Shown here: positions 25,159-33,554 of the stretch, piece after piece
Numbering within the stretch: position 1 is the stretch's first letter
How the letters are laid out: every line of letters begins with the position of its first letter
NCBI RefSeq assembly: GCF_000422265.1
Contig: NZ_AULL01000012.1
Coordinates: 124,001-188,000 of the forward strand
Direction: 5' to 3'
Source of the DNA: Kaistella palustris DSM 21579
GTDB taxonomy: Bacteria > Bacteroidota > Bacteroidia > Flavobacteriales > Weeksellaceae
Length of the DNA: 64,000 bases
Position numbers and translations under genes: made by a program
The notes under the pieces: model-generated
The model's database searches: none
Seen by the model: only the letters and a program-made list of their open reading frames with translations
What the model was told of the DNA's origin: nothing

Positions 25159-25954
25159 GCTTTATGTTGATCTCAAAGATTTTCGATGGAATTTCCAACG
25201 CATCAAAAACCGTTGCAGCTAGTTTATCTTTCGTAAACACCGCGCACATGGTGTTTTTTGGGTGGTAAAGATAGCGGTGATTTTCGGCGCCAATTCCGTC
25301 TAAAATTCCTTTGAAAACCTCGAACCGGATTTTTTGTGCGCTGTATGCGTAGTCGTGCCATACCACAATAGAATTCTCGTGTAACAGGTGAGCGAAAACA
25401 TTTTTGGTGTCGCTCACAACCATGTCGTAGCTGTGATCACCGTCGATAAATATCAGGTCATATTTTTTCTGAAGACCCTTAAAATCAAAATTTCTGGTAT
25501 TTCCTGTAAGGTGAATTATTCTAGGATTCCCTTCAGAAAGTATCCCGTGCTGCTGTGCATATTTTTTCTCCCAACCTAATTTCTCCATTTCCTTTGCCGA
25601 TAAATTGAGAGTAGTACAGTCTTTCGTAAACTTCGCGACATTATGCACGCTTTCGCCACGCCATGTTCCGATCTCAAAATAAGTTTGTACGGATTCTCTG
25701 TTGGCTAAGGTTGCAAGAAGCTGTAAATCAGTGATAAGCGAACTTCCGTCGAGCAGAAAGCTCTCCACCTCTTCCACTGCATTTCCGCCATTCAAATCTT
25801 TAATTTCAATCTGTGGTAAACTGGTAAAATTAGAGTATTTTTGTTTGAATCTTTCCTCGTAAACGATGTTGCTGTCATTAATCAGATTAATTAAGGCTGG
25901 CCTTTTAAGCACAATTTTAAGAAAAGAAAATAATTTTTGAAATTTGGCGGTCAT
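25145..25954 (-). CDS. Class I SAM-dependent methyltransferase
   Basis: A 269-residue methyltransferase of the small-molecule or sugar type. The SAM-binding motif I is in FEIGTWRGESVHNVAKF (about 130-145), and motif IV is YDLIFIDGDHSYDMVVSDTKN (about 185-205), with conserved Asp and His residues as in the Methyltransf_24 family. The ATG at 25954 is used. It is divergent from the glycosyltransferase, and the two starts are 61 bases apart, so they may be co-regulated and act on the same glycan. Confidence 0.85.
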   Translation of the reverse strand: MTAKFQKLFSFLKIVLKRPALINLINDSNIVYEERFKQKYSNFTSLPQIEIKDLNGGNAVEEVESFLLDGSSLITDLQLLATLANRESVQTYFEIGTWRGESVHNVAKFTKDCTTLNLSAKEMEKLGWEKKYAQQHGILSEGNPRIIHLTGNTRNFDFKGLQKKYDLIFIDGDHSYDMVVSDTKNVFAHLLHENSIVVWHDYAYSAQKIRFEVFKGILDGIGAENHRYLYHPKNTMCAVFTKDKLAATVFDALEIPSKIFEINIKQKNF

Positions 25955-26015
25955 TGTTACTGGAAGGTTTGTTTGGCAAAATGGTGTCAAACAAAGATAA
26001 TATTTATAAAGAGTT

Positions 26016-27140
26016 TTGCAGAAGAAAAACATCCTTTTTATTTCCTCATGGTTTCCCAATAAAGCGGAGCCGACCAACGGTAATTTTGTGCAGCGGCATG
26101 CCGAAGCTGTTTCCGGCATTCATTCCGTGGAGGTTTTGCACGCCATCGGTATCAAAGGGCAGTCTCAGAAATTTGCAGTTGAAAAGAAGATGGAGAATGG
26201 TCTGAAAATTTTAACTGTCTATTACAGGAATTCCTCCAATCCTGCGGTTAACTTTCTCCGACGGATGCAGGCGTATTCTTTAGGCTTTAAAAAACTGAAA
26301 AAACCCGACCTGGTTCACGCCAATGTTTTGCATAACAATATGCTTTTCGCCGTTTATCTGAAAAAGCGGTATTCAATCCCGTTTGTAGTAACAGAACACT
26401 GGACCGCGCTGCGCCGGATTAATGCAGAAACTACTTCGTCGAATATAAAACGTATTGCTAAATTTATTGGCAATCAGGCAGAAATGGTTTTGCCGGTTTC
26501 TCAGGACCTTTTATCTGGTCTAAGATTTTTAGGGATTTCAACTCCGATGAAAGTCATTCCAAATGTAGTGAATACGAAACTTTTTGAGCCAAAAGAGAAG
26601 CCCAACGGGCAATTTACATTCATCCACGTTTCCAATTTGATTGCACGCAAAAATCCGGAGAAGATCCTGAATGCTGCACTGAAACTGATGGAAAAAGGAA
26701 ATGACCTTTACTTAAAGATCGGCGGCGACGGTGATGTTTCGCATCTGGAGCAGATCCGTCAGCGGTCCCGGTTTAAAAACAATATTGAAATTTTTGGCAT
26801 ACAGACTTTGCCGCAGATCGCCGCAAAAATGAAATCAGCAGACTGTTTTATATTGTTGAGCGATGATGAAAATCAGCCGTGCGTGATTGCAGAATCTTTC
26901 GCAAGCGGCCTGAATGTGATCTCCACAAATGTTGGTGGAATCTCAGAATTTTTCCCCGAAAGTGCAGGAATTTTATTGGAAAAACCAGATGAAGATCTGC
27001 TCGAAAAAGCCATGGTTAAAATAATGTCGTCGGAATTTGAGAAAAGACCTGAGTTTCTTACAGAATATGCGGCAGAAATATTTTCCGTAGAAGCAATTGC
27101 AAAACAGTTTTCTGATGTTTACACAGCTATTTTAAAATGA
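26016..27140 (+). CDS. Glycosyltransferase, GT4 family (TTG start)
   Basis: A 374-residue GT-B glycosyltransferase. No ATG is present in the first 59 codons; the TTG at 26016 gives the natural N-terminus QKKNILFISSWFPNKAEPTNGNFVQRHAEAV, in which the Gly-rich acceptor loop is GN. The C-terminal donor domain has the GT4 EX7E-like motif around 286-300 (ADCFILLSDDENQPCVIAESFASGLNVISTNVGGISEF). It is the first of three genes that overlap or nearly touch (stop of this gene and start of the next overlap at 27137). Confidence 0.9.
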   Translation: MQKKNILFISSWFPNKAEPTNGNFVQRHAEAVSGIHSVEVLHAIGIKGQSQKFAVEKKMENGLKILTVYYRNSSNPAVNFLRRMQAYSLGFKKLKKPDLVHANVLHNNMLFAVYLKKRYSIPFVVTEHWTALRRINAETTSSNIKRIAKFIGNQAEMVLPVSQDLLSGLRFLGISTPMKVIPNVVNTKLFEPKEKPNGQFTFIHVSNLIARKNPEKILNAALKLMEKGNDLYLKIGGDGDVSHLEQIRQRSRFKNNIEIFGIQTLPQIAAKMKSADCFILLSDDENQPCVIAESFASGLNVISTNVGGISEFFPESAGILLEKPDEDLLEKAMVKIMSSEFEKRPEFLTEYAAEIFSVEAIAKQFSDVYTAILK

Positions 27141-28783
27141 AAAAGGGATTTTCGCTTGTCATTTCTCCTGGCGATGTTCGGGTAAATTCTTTTATTGCAA
27201 AGGACTACGACAGCTTTTATTTAAAGAATCCGCAGTTCGATTTTCTTTTTGAAGGTGTTTTGCTGAATAGGCGAAAGTTGCTTCAGGAATTTGCGTTAAA
27301 GGATATCGCGACTTTAGTTCAGGAACTATATCTGCAGAAAAAAGAAGCCATCATCAAACTGTTTGAGGGCGAGTTCCGCGGTTTTATTTTTGATAAAATT
27401 AAAGGCAAAGTTTTCGTTTATACAAACATCACTTCAACGCAGCGGGTTTTTTACAGTGTTGAAAAGGACAGAATTTTTGTAGATTCCGGTTTGGTCCGGC
27501 TCAACAAAACCCTACGTAATTCCGGTATAACGACGGAGCCAGATCTGGACTCGATGTATCAGCTGTTATGTTTTACCAATTTGCCCGAGGATAAAACTCC
27601 GCTTTCCAATGTAAAAAAACTTCTGGATGCACATTATCTGGAAATTGATGTAAACGCACTTCAGGTGGAGCAAAAGGAATATTTTAATCCTTCAGGAACT
27701 CCGCGTTTTTCCGGTTCAAAATCAAATGCACTCGATCAGATTCATGAGGTTTTTTCTAATTCGGTTTTGCTTGAATATGAGAAGGATACGGAATTGGGGA
27801 CGGATCATCTCGCACTTTTAAGCGGCGGTTTAGACAGTCGTGTGGCAATGCTTTATGCCGTTAAAAATCAGCATAAGCCGGGAAATGCGCTTTGCTTCTC
27901 GCAGTCCGGTTACTTTGATCATACGATCTCGCAGAAAATTGCTGCGGACTTTGATATTCATTATGAATTTATTCCTTTAAACGGTGGCAAATTTTTAAAT
28001 AAAATTGATGAACTCACCGAGATTTCCGAAGGAATGGTTTTTTATACCGGTGGGATTCATGTGCAGCACGCGCTGGAAAATATGAAGTACGAAAATTTTT
28101 CACTCTTTCACAGCGGCCAGATTGGCGACGGCGTTTTGGGCGGTTTCAATACGGAACCCCGGCGAAAGAAACCCACTTACTTTAAAATTGTGGAAAATGA
28201 AAAGTTTCTGCCAAGAGTACAGCAGTCTTTAGATCAAATTCTAAAAAAGTATGAGAGTGAAGAACTCTTTATGCTGCGAAATGTGGCGTACAACAGAACC
28301 GGTCTAGGTGCACATGTTTTCCAGCAAAAGCGCTACCAGACTTCGCCTTTTATGACGGCAGACTTTCTGAACCTCGCGCTCTCGCTTCCGGAGGAATGGA
28401 AGTTTAATCACCGTTTTTATATCGACTGGATCAATAAACATTGCCGGGAAGCAACAAAATACCGGTGGGAAAGGACGCTGATGAAACCCAATGCGAATTG
28501 GAAAACATCTTTTGGCGACCGGTTTCTGAAGCGTGGTTTTAAGGTTCTGAACGATAAGATATTGAAAACACCGCAAAATTCTAGCATGTATCCCTACCAG
28601 TATTATTTTGATAGCGATCCGGCAATTCAAACTTATTATCAAAACTATTTTGACGGGAATATTCACCGTTTAGAGCGGTACCCGGAACTTTACCGGGATG
28701 TGGAGGAACTTTTTAATTCGCGCAGCTTTTCGGTAAAATCCAAAGCAGTAAATATTCTGTCTATCTTTAAACTTTATTTTTAA
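27137..28783 (+). CDS. Asparagine synthetase-related protein lacking the glutaminase cysteine
   Basis: A 548-residue AsnB-like protein. Residues 1-200 resemble a class II glutamine amidotransferase fold but the N-terminal Cys2 nucleophile is absent (the protein begins MKKGF), so glutamine hydrolysis is unlikely. The C-terminal synthetase domain is intact: PP-loop LSGGLDSR at 228-235, with the pyrophosphate-binding Asp233 and Ser234. In polysaccharide clusters such proteins are thought to amidate sugar acids, but that is inference here. The ATG overlaps the glycosyltransferase stop by four bases. Confidence 0.85.
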   Translation: MKKGFSLVISPGDVRVNSFIAKDYDSFYLKNPQFDFLFEGVLLNRRKLLQEFALKDIATLVQELYLQKKEAIIKLFEGEFRGFIFDKIKGKVFVYTNITSTQRVFYSVEKDRIFVDSGLVRLNKTLRNSGITTEPDLDSMYQLLCFTNLPEDKTPLSNVKKLLDAHYLEIDVNALQVEQKEYFNPSGTPRFSGSKSNALDQIHEVFSNSVLLEYEKDTELGTDHLALLSGGLDSRVAMLYAVKNQHKPGNALCFSQSGYFDHTISQKIAADFDIHYEFIPLNGGKFLNKIDELTEISEGMVFYTGGIHVQHALENMKYENFSLFHSGQIGDGVLGGFNTEPRRKKPTYFKIVENEKFLPRVQQSLDQILKKYESEELFMLRNVAYNRTGLGAHVFQQKRYQTSPFMTADFLNLALSLPEEWKFNHRFYIDWINKHCREATKYRWERTLMKPNANWKTSFGDRFLKRGFKVLNDKILKTPQNSSMYPYQYYFDSDPAIQTYYQNYFDGNIHRLERYPELYRDVEELFNSRSFSVKSKAVNILSIFKLYF

Positions 28784-28785
28784 AG

Positions 28786-30033
28786 ATGAAAAGCCTGCGC
28801 AGTTTCCTGCATAATTTTTTTCAGAACAAAGGTCAGCACGTTTTTTTTTCGCTGCTGATTGCCAAGGTCTGCGCTTTTTTAGGCTCATTGTTTATTATCC
28901 GGATTTTACCTGCCGGTGAATTTGGAACTTTAAGCATTGTGGCTTCAGTTTTTGCGGTATTTGCACCGTTCAGCGGATTTGGCAGTCAACAGAGTCTGCT
29001 GCGTTTTGGCGCCATCAGCACAGATCTTTTAGAAAAAAAACTCCTTTCAAATTATCTTTTACGTACAGGTTTCATTTATCAGCTTTTGTTAAGCGCTATA
29101 TTCCTGATTGTGAGCCTGTTTTTCATCAGTAAATATGAAGATATTTTGCTCATTTTCCTTTTGTTCGCCGTGCGGCTGGTCGGTTTTTATCTGGTCAGTC
29201 ATATACAGTCCGAACTTAGGATCTTTGGAAATAACCGCGGATTTGCGCAGATCACCAATGTGGTAAATGTGAGCGGCGTGATCCTGTTGTTGGTCCTATC
29301 TTATCTTTTTGGTTTAATGGGTTATCTTTTGACAATTGCCTGCACACCGTTTCTGGCTTTGTTCTGGTTTCGCAGGGAGCATTTCCGCTCCCTTCAGAAA
29401 GCTCTTAAATTCCATAAAAAAGAGATCTGGAGCTACGGTCTTCACGCCTCAGGAACCGCCTTGCTTTCAGATGCCCTTTTCTCCGCAGATGTTTTGATGC
29501 TCAGTTTTCTGATGAACGAGAATGCTGTGGCAAACTATAAAGTTGCTATTTTAATTCCGGCCAATATTACTTTTTTAGCCCTCACTTTTATGCAGAGTGA
29601 TTTTCCGGTTTTGGCAAAAAATTATAGAGACAAATCGTTTCTCGCAGATTATATCAGGAATTATTACAAAATATTCATTCCTGTCGCGTTTTTAATTTTT
29701 GTTTTCGGACTGCTTTTCAAAACGCAGATTCTGCAGCTTTTTTTCAGCAGTAAGTATGTCGGTAACTCCTGGGCTTTTGCGCTTTTACTTGGCGGCTTTT
29801 GCCTGAATATGCTGTTGCGGAACCTTTACGGTAATTTACTCTCAGCGGTAGGAAAAATGAAGATCAACACCATGGTTTCACTTTTCACGCTTTTTTTACT
29901 TATTGCTGTTTCATTTATTCTTGTGCCCAGGTTCGGATTTAACGGAATGGCTGTAAGCTTAAGCCTGAGTATGGTTCTAGGTGGTTTCGCACTTATGTTC
30001 TCCTTTTTTCTTTATTTAAAAGAGTTGGAATAA
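28786..30033 (+). CDS. Polysaccharide flippase (MATE/Wzx-like)
   Basis: A 415-residue membrane protein with about 12 hydrophobic segments (for example KVCAFLGSLFIIRILPAGEFGTLSIVASVFAVFAPF and the repeated GFGSQQSLLRFG loop). This is the N-terminal pattern of O-antigen and teichoic acid flippases (Polysacc_synt family), which move lipid-linked glycans across the membrane. It begins two bases after the preceding stop, so it shares the transcript with the glycosyltransferase and the Asn-synthetase-like gene. Confidence 0.88.
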   Translation: MKSLRSFLHNFFQNKGQHVFFSLLIAKVCAFLGSLFIIRILPAGEFGTLSIVASVFAVFAPFSGFGSQQSLLRFGAISTDLLEKKLLSNYLLRTGFIYQLLLSAIFLIVSLFFISKYEDILLIFLLFAVRLVGFYLVSHIQSELRIFGNNRGFAQITNVVNVSGVILLLVLSYLFGLMGYLLTIACTPFLALFWFRREHFRSLQKALKFHKKEIWSYGLHASGTALLSDALFSADVLMLSFLMNENAVANYKVAILIPANITFLALTFMQSDFPVLAKNYRDKSFLADYIRNYYKIFIPVAFLIFVFGLLFKTQILQLFFSSKYVGNSWAFALLLGGFCLNMLLRNLYGNLLSAVGKMKINTMVSLFTLFLLIAVSFILVPRFGFNGMAVSLSLSMVLGGFALMFSFFLYLKELE

Positions 30034-30035
30034 TT

Positions 30036-30043
30036 TATCTTTG
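30036..30043 (+). promoter_or_regulatory. Promoter -7 element for the lipoprotein
   Basis: TATCTTTG is a perfect TAnnTTTG match but lies only six bases before the lipoprotein ATG, so a transcript from it would be nearly leaderless. Confidence 0.5.
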
Positions 30044-30048
30044 TTACC

Positions 30049-30546
30049 ATGAAAAATCTCTTTTTCTCCTTTTTCCTCATTTTATTCGCGGTGCTTTCCT
30101 GCAGAAATACCGATGACGGTATACAGCGGATCGATCAGATTCTGAATCTGTATATCGATTCTGCCGGGCAGGATATGCTCAACAGCAAGATTCCGGGTTC
30201 ATACAGCAATATACGCTGGAATGATATTTATGGCCTTACGGATAATGCTCCGGTTAGTTTCACAACTAAAAAAGATGCAGATACATTAACTTATCTGGAA
30301 TATCTTGCAGGTGCAAAACGGAAGCTGATCGATTCGGCCGGTGTTACGAAGACCTATGAATCCAGAATCGCATTGGCGCTCACACGGAAGGTGACAGATT
30401 CTACGACAAGTGTGGCCAATGACACCATGACCATTCAATACACAGCCACGCCCGAACTTTTTCAGATTTCAAAGGTTTTCTATAACGGCATTCTTCAGTT
30501 TACAAAGGCCGGAACCGAACCGAATACCATAAAAATCCAGAAATAA
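30049..30546 (+). CDS. Lipoprotein of unknown function
   Basis: A 165-residue predicted lipoprotein with signal FFSFFLILFAVLSC, so Cys18 is the lipid site. The mature part is mixed alpha/beta with no recognised domain (for example IDQILNLYIDSAGQDMLNSKIPGSY and TPELFQISKVFYNGILQF). It sits 15 bases after the flippase and 91 bases before serS, with its own -7 element. It may belong to the envelope cluster or be independent. Confidence 0.72.
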   Translation: MKNLFFSFFLILFAVLSCRNTDDGIQRIDQILNLYIDSAGQDMLNSKIPGSYSNIRWNDIYGLTDNAPVSFTTKKDADTLTYLEYLAGAKRKLIDSAGVTKTYESRIALALTRKVTDSTTSVANDTMTIQYTATPELFQISKVFYNGILQFTKAGTEPNTIKIQK

Positions 30547-30575
30547 ATTCGGCGGGAAATCCTTTTTAAAAATTG

Positions 30576-30583
30576 TAAATTTG
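30576..30583 (+). promoter_or_regulatory. Promoter -7 element for serS
   Basis: TAAATTTG is a perfect TAnnTTTG match. It predicts a transcription start near 30588, just before the leader hairpin. Confidence 0.6.
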
Positions 30584-30594
30584 CCGGAAACTAC

Positions 30595-30621
30595 TTGGTA
30601 CTAAGCGCAGGCTTGGACCAG
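30595..30621 (+). promoter_or_regulatory. Hairpin in the serS 5' leader
   Basis: The segments TTGGT and ACCAG pair as the outer five base pairs, A30600 bulges, and CTAAGC pairs with GCTTGG as six further base pairs around a GCAG tetraloop. In total 11 base pairs (two are G-U) lie at the expected very start of the serS transcript, 16 bases before the ATG. No T run follows, so it is not a terminator. A regulatory role is possible. Confidence 0.5.
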
Positions 30622-30637
30622 TTTAAATCTCATTTGA

Positions 30638-31906
30638 ATGTTACAGGTTAATTTTTTGCGCGAAAATACGGCGCGCGTTTTAGAAGGATTGAAAAAGCGG
30701 AACTTTAAGCACACAGAACTCGTGGCAGAAGCAATTGCTGTGGATGATGAAAGAAAGAAAATCCAGTTTGATCTCGATCAGAATTTAGCGGAAATGAATA
30801 GGATTTCACGGGAAATTGGCATTCTCATGAAAGAAGGTAAAAAGCAGGAAGTTGAATCCGCAAAAGCTAAAACAGCCGAATTCAAAGAGAATTCCCAGAG
30901 TTTACAGCAAAAACTGAAAGATACCGAGAGCCGGCTTTTAGAAATACTTTATTTGATTCCTAATATTCCTTCCTCAAAAGTAGTTGCAGGAACTGCTGCA
31001 GAAGACAACGAGATCATCTTTCAGTCGCACGATGTGGAAGGTTTGGGTGAAGGCGCAATTCCGCACTGGGAACTCGCAAAGAAATACAATCTGATCGATT
31101 TTGAACTTGGGGTAAAAATCGCTGGTGCCGGTTTCCCTGTATATTTTGGTAAAGGTGCCAGACTTCAGCGCGCGCTTGTGCAATATTTTCTCGATAAGAA
31201 TGTAGAAGCCGGCTATATGGAGGTGAATCCACCACATGTCGTAAATGAAGCGTCAGGTTACGGTACAGGACAATTGCCTGATAAGGAAGGGCAGATGTAT
31301 TTCATTAATGAAGATAATCTTTACCTTATTCCCACGTCCGAAGTTCCTGTGACCAATCTTTACCGTGATGTTTTGCTTGATGAAAAAGATCTGCCGATTA
31401 AAAATACCGCATTTTCGCAATGTTACCGTCGCGAAGCGGGCAGTTATGGCGCCCATGTCCGCGGTTTGAACCGTTTGCACCAGTTTGAAAAAGTAGAAAT
31501 TGTACGCCTCGAAAAACCTGAGAACTCCTATAACGCTTTGGAAGAAATGGTGGAGCATGTGAAATCGCTTCTCACCGATCTGGAATTGCCGTTCCGTATT
31601 TTGCGGCTGTGTGGCGGTGATATGGGTTTTACCTCGGCGATGACTTATGATTTTGAAGTTTGGAGCGCCGCACAGGAAAAATGGCTGGAGGTTTCATCGG
31701 TTTCAAATTTCGAGAATTTCCAGGCGAACCGTCTGAAATGCAGATTTAAAGGAGATGGCAAAACTCAGCTTGTACATACTTTAAACGGTTCTGCACTAGC
31801 GCTGCCAAGAATTATGGCTGCTCTTCTAGAAAATAACCAGACCGCGGAAGGTATAAAAATACCGGCAAAAATCGCCGAATACGCGAGGTTTGAGGTCATT
31901 AAGTAG
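30638..31906 (+). CDS. serS: Serine-tRNA ligase
   Basis: SerRS charges tRNA-Ser. The 422-residue protein has the N-terminal long antiparallel coiled-coil arm (about 30-105, rich in EMNRISREIG and KAKTAEFKENSQSLQQKLKD) that grips the tRNA variable arm, and the class II catalytic motifs: TSEVPVTNLYRD (~230), motif 2 CYRREAGSYGAHVRGLNRLHQFEKVE, and motif 3 GSALALPRIMAALLENNQ near the C-terminus. Length and order are normal. It has its own -7 element and a hairpin leader. Confidence 0.97.
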   Translation: MLQVNFLRENTARVLEGLKKRNFKHTELVAEAIAVDDERKKIQFDLDQNLAEMNRISREIGILMKEGKKQEVESAKAKTAEFKENSQSLQQKLKDTESRLLEILYLIPNIPSSKVVAGTAAEDNEIIFQSHDVEGLGEGAIPHWELAKKYNLIDFELGVKIAGAGFPVYFGKGARLQRALVQYFLDKNVEAGYMEVNPPHVVNEASGYGTGQLPDKEGQMYFINEDNLYLIPTSEVPVTNLYRDVLLDEKDLPIKNTAFSQCYRREAGSYGAHVRGLNRLHQFEKVEIVRLEKPENSYNALEEMVEHVKSLLTDLELPFRILRLCGGDMGFTSAMTYDFEVWSAAQEKWLEVSSVSNFENFQANRLKCRFKGDGKTQLVHTLNGSALALPRIMAALLENNQTAEGIKIPAKIAEYARFEVIK

Positions 31907-31923
31907 AATCAGAATTAAATTTA

Positions 31924-31951
31924 AAAACCACCGTAATTGCGGTGGTTTTCT
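31924..31951. terminator. Terminator after serS
   Basis: A perfect 10-bp stem AAAACCACCG/CGGTGGTTTT closes loop TAATTG and is followed by a T run. It is also suited to end the convergent lipoprotein transcript. Confidence 0.87.
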
Positions 31952-31952
31952 T

Positions 31953-32731
31953 TTATTCGGTGGTGATGATTATTTTTTTATCCTTATTGATGAGATTTTT
32001 TCCTCCATCTAAAAGTTCCTTACTGCGGACATTGATCTGAACCGTTCGGTTATCGATCTGCTTCACAAAATCATGTTTACCGACAATTGATTTAATCGGC
32101 TTTTGGAATTTCAGCGTATTGGTAAAATTCATATTGAACATTTTCATCATTCCCAGCATTCCCTGCGCCATCTGTTTACCGTAAACTTCAAGCGAATCGC
32201 TTTTGGTTTTCGGTGCTGTCGTTTCGGTTTTACCGGGTTGGGCCATTTCGCTTAAAAACTCTGCATTGTTGAACTTATCGGTATCTATGGTTAGCATTTT
32301 CCCGTTCCAGGTCGCCATGTTTTGAAGCGGGAGGCTTTTCAGTTGTTTGCTTTGGGTGAAAAGATCAGTAACTTCACTGGGTAAAAGTTTATCGTACTTT
32401 ATTGACAGCCCATAAATTTCGCCCTTCTCTTTGTTCACTTTCATAAACATCTTCTTCAGGATCTGCACAGAATCACTGTTTAGGGTTACCAGTCCATCTT
32501 TCTGGATATCATACAGACTTTTCCAGTCAGTGGTAATGTTTTTCAGTTCTTTCGACTGCAGTAAACCGGAATTATTGCCCAACATTCCCATCATGCCAAG
32601 GGCACTCTGATCCATAAGAATGTTCGACTCCATGCTTGTTGCGGAATCTTTATAGTACGTGGTTTCGGTATTTACAGAACAGGACTGCAGTCCAAATATT
32701 GCGAGAAGAAATAGGCAGATATACTTTGCAT
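31953..32731 (-). pseudogene. Lipoprotein gene with apparent frameshift in the signal peptide
   Basis: The clear coding frame ends at 31953 and its first ATG is at 32633, but the same frame stays open upstream to 32735 and encodes a perfect lipoprotein signal: KYICLFLLAIFGLQSC, with Cys in lipobox LQSC. No ATG, GTG or TTG is available there. The only ATG, at 32731-32729, is in another frame; one extra A in the CAAAG run at 32724-32728 would join it to the signal as M-Q-K-Y-I-C. So one base seems lost: a real mutation, a phase-variable tract or a sequencing error. The mature part (about 240 residues) has an unknown domain rich in Lys and Ser. Confidence 0.6.
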
Positions 32732-32810
32732 CGTGTTACTTTTTTCTTTTTGATTCAAAAGAAGTACCAAAGTAAACGGGCAACTGACCACCCCGAATTG
32801 CGGGCTTTTT

Positions 32811-33554
32811 TTAATGGCAGCTTTCGTGGTTGCCCTCCATGTGCTCGATGGAATTGTTGTGGCGTACTTGCAGAGCCTCTTTTTTTGGCGAAATGTAGGG
32901 GATCCCAACTTCCAGTCCGCGAAGTATAAAAAGCCCGCCAAGAACGATCATCACTACCGGGATGATCTTCAGAACCTTGATGCGGAAAGCGGTCGTCATT
33001 AAATTACCCAGCAGTACAATTGAAAACATAAAAGGAAGTGTTCCCAAACCGAAAAGCGACATAAACAGCGCACTTTGCCAAATTCCACCGGCGGCCAAGC
33101 TTGCTGTGAGCGCCATATAAACCATTCCACAAGGCAGCAAACCATTTAGGATTCCTGTGCTGAAACGTGACCGATAATCGGCTTTTTGTAAAAGTTTCCC
33201 CAAATTCATCTTTATTTTTAATAAAAAATGAGAAAGAAAGGGAATTTTGGAGGCGAAGTTATTACCACCAAATGAAAAAACCGCCATAATGATCAGCAAT
33301 ACGCCGACCAGGATGGTGAGATACTGCTGGAAACCGGCAAGCTGAAAGCTTTTACCAATAATTCCTAAGACGGCACCCAAAAAAGAATAGGTAAAGATCC
33401 GGCCAAATTGGTAAGTTAAGTTCTGCAGATAGTAATTCGTTGCCTGCTTTCTGGTTAAACCCAGTGAAAGTGCAATAGGCCCGCACATTCCGATACAGTG
33501 GAAGCCGGAAGCGAAACCTAAACCAAGCGCCGAAATAATAAGTGCTATTTCCAT
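32811..33554 (-). CDS. Sulfite exporter TauE/SafE-type membrane protein of the cbb3 cluster
   Basis: A 247-residue membrane protein with about six helices and the family motif FHCIGMCGPIALSLG near the N-terminus (Cys-x3-Cys-Gly). Genes of this type often lie in cco clusters, where they are thought to work in copper handling or thiol transfer for oxidase assembly; the actual substrate is not established. An upstream ATG at 33599 is possible, but the start at 33554 avoids a long overlap with the ccoH-like gene. The C-terminus ends NNSIEHMEGNHESCH, rich in His, Glu and Cys, which could bind copper. Confidence 0.8.
   Translation of the reverse strand: MEIALIISALGLGFASGFHCIGMCGPIALSLGLTRKQATNYYLQNLTYQFGRIFTYSFLGAVLGIIGKSFQLAGFQQYLTILVGVLLIIMAVFSFGGNNFASKIPFLSHFLLKIKMNLGKLLQKADYRSRFSTGILNGLLPCGMVYMALTASLAAGGIWQSALFMSLFGLGTLPFMFSIVLLGNLMTTAFRIKVLKIIPVVMIVLGGLFILRGLEVGIPYISPKKEALQVRHNNSIEHMEGNHESCH

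Noticed and set aside
32780-32815. Terminator on the plus strand (CCCG-AATTG-CGGG with T run)
   Set aside because: There is no plus-strand gene upstream to end, and on the minus strand the T run is at the wrong side.
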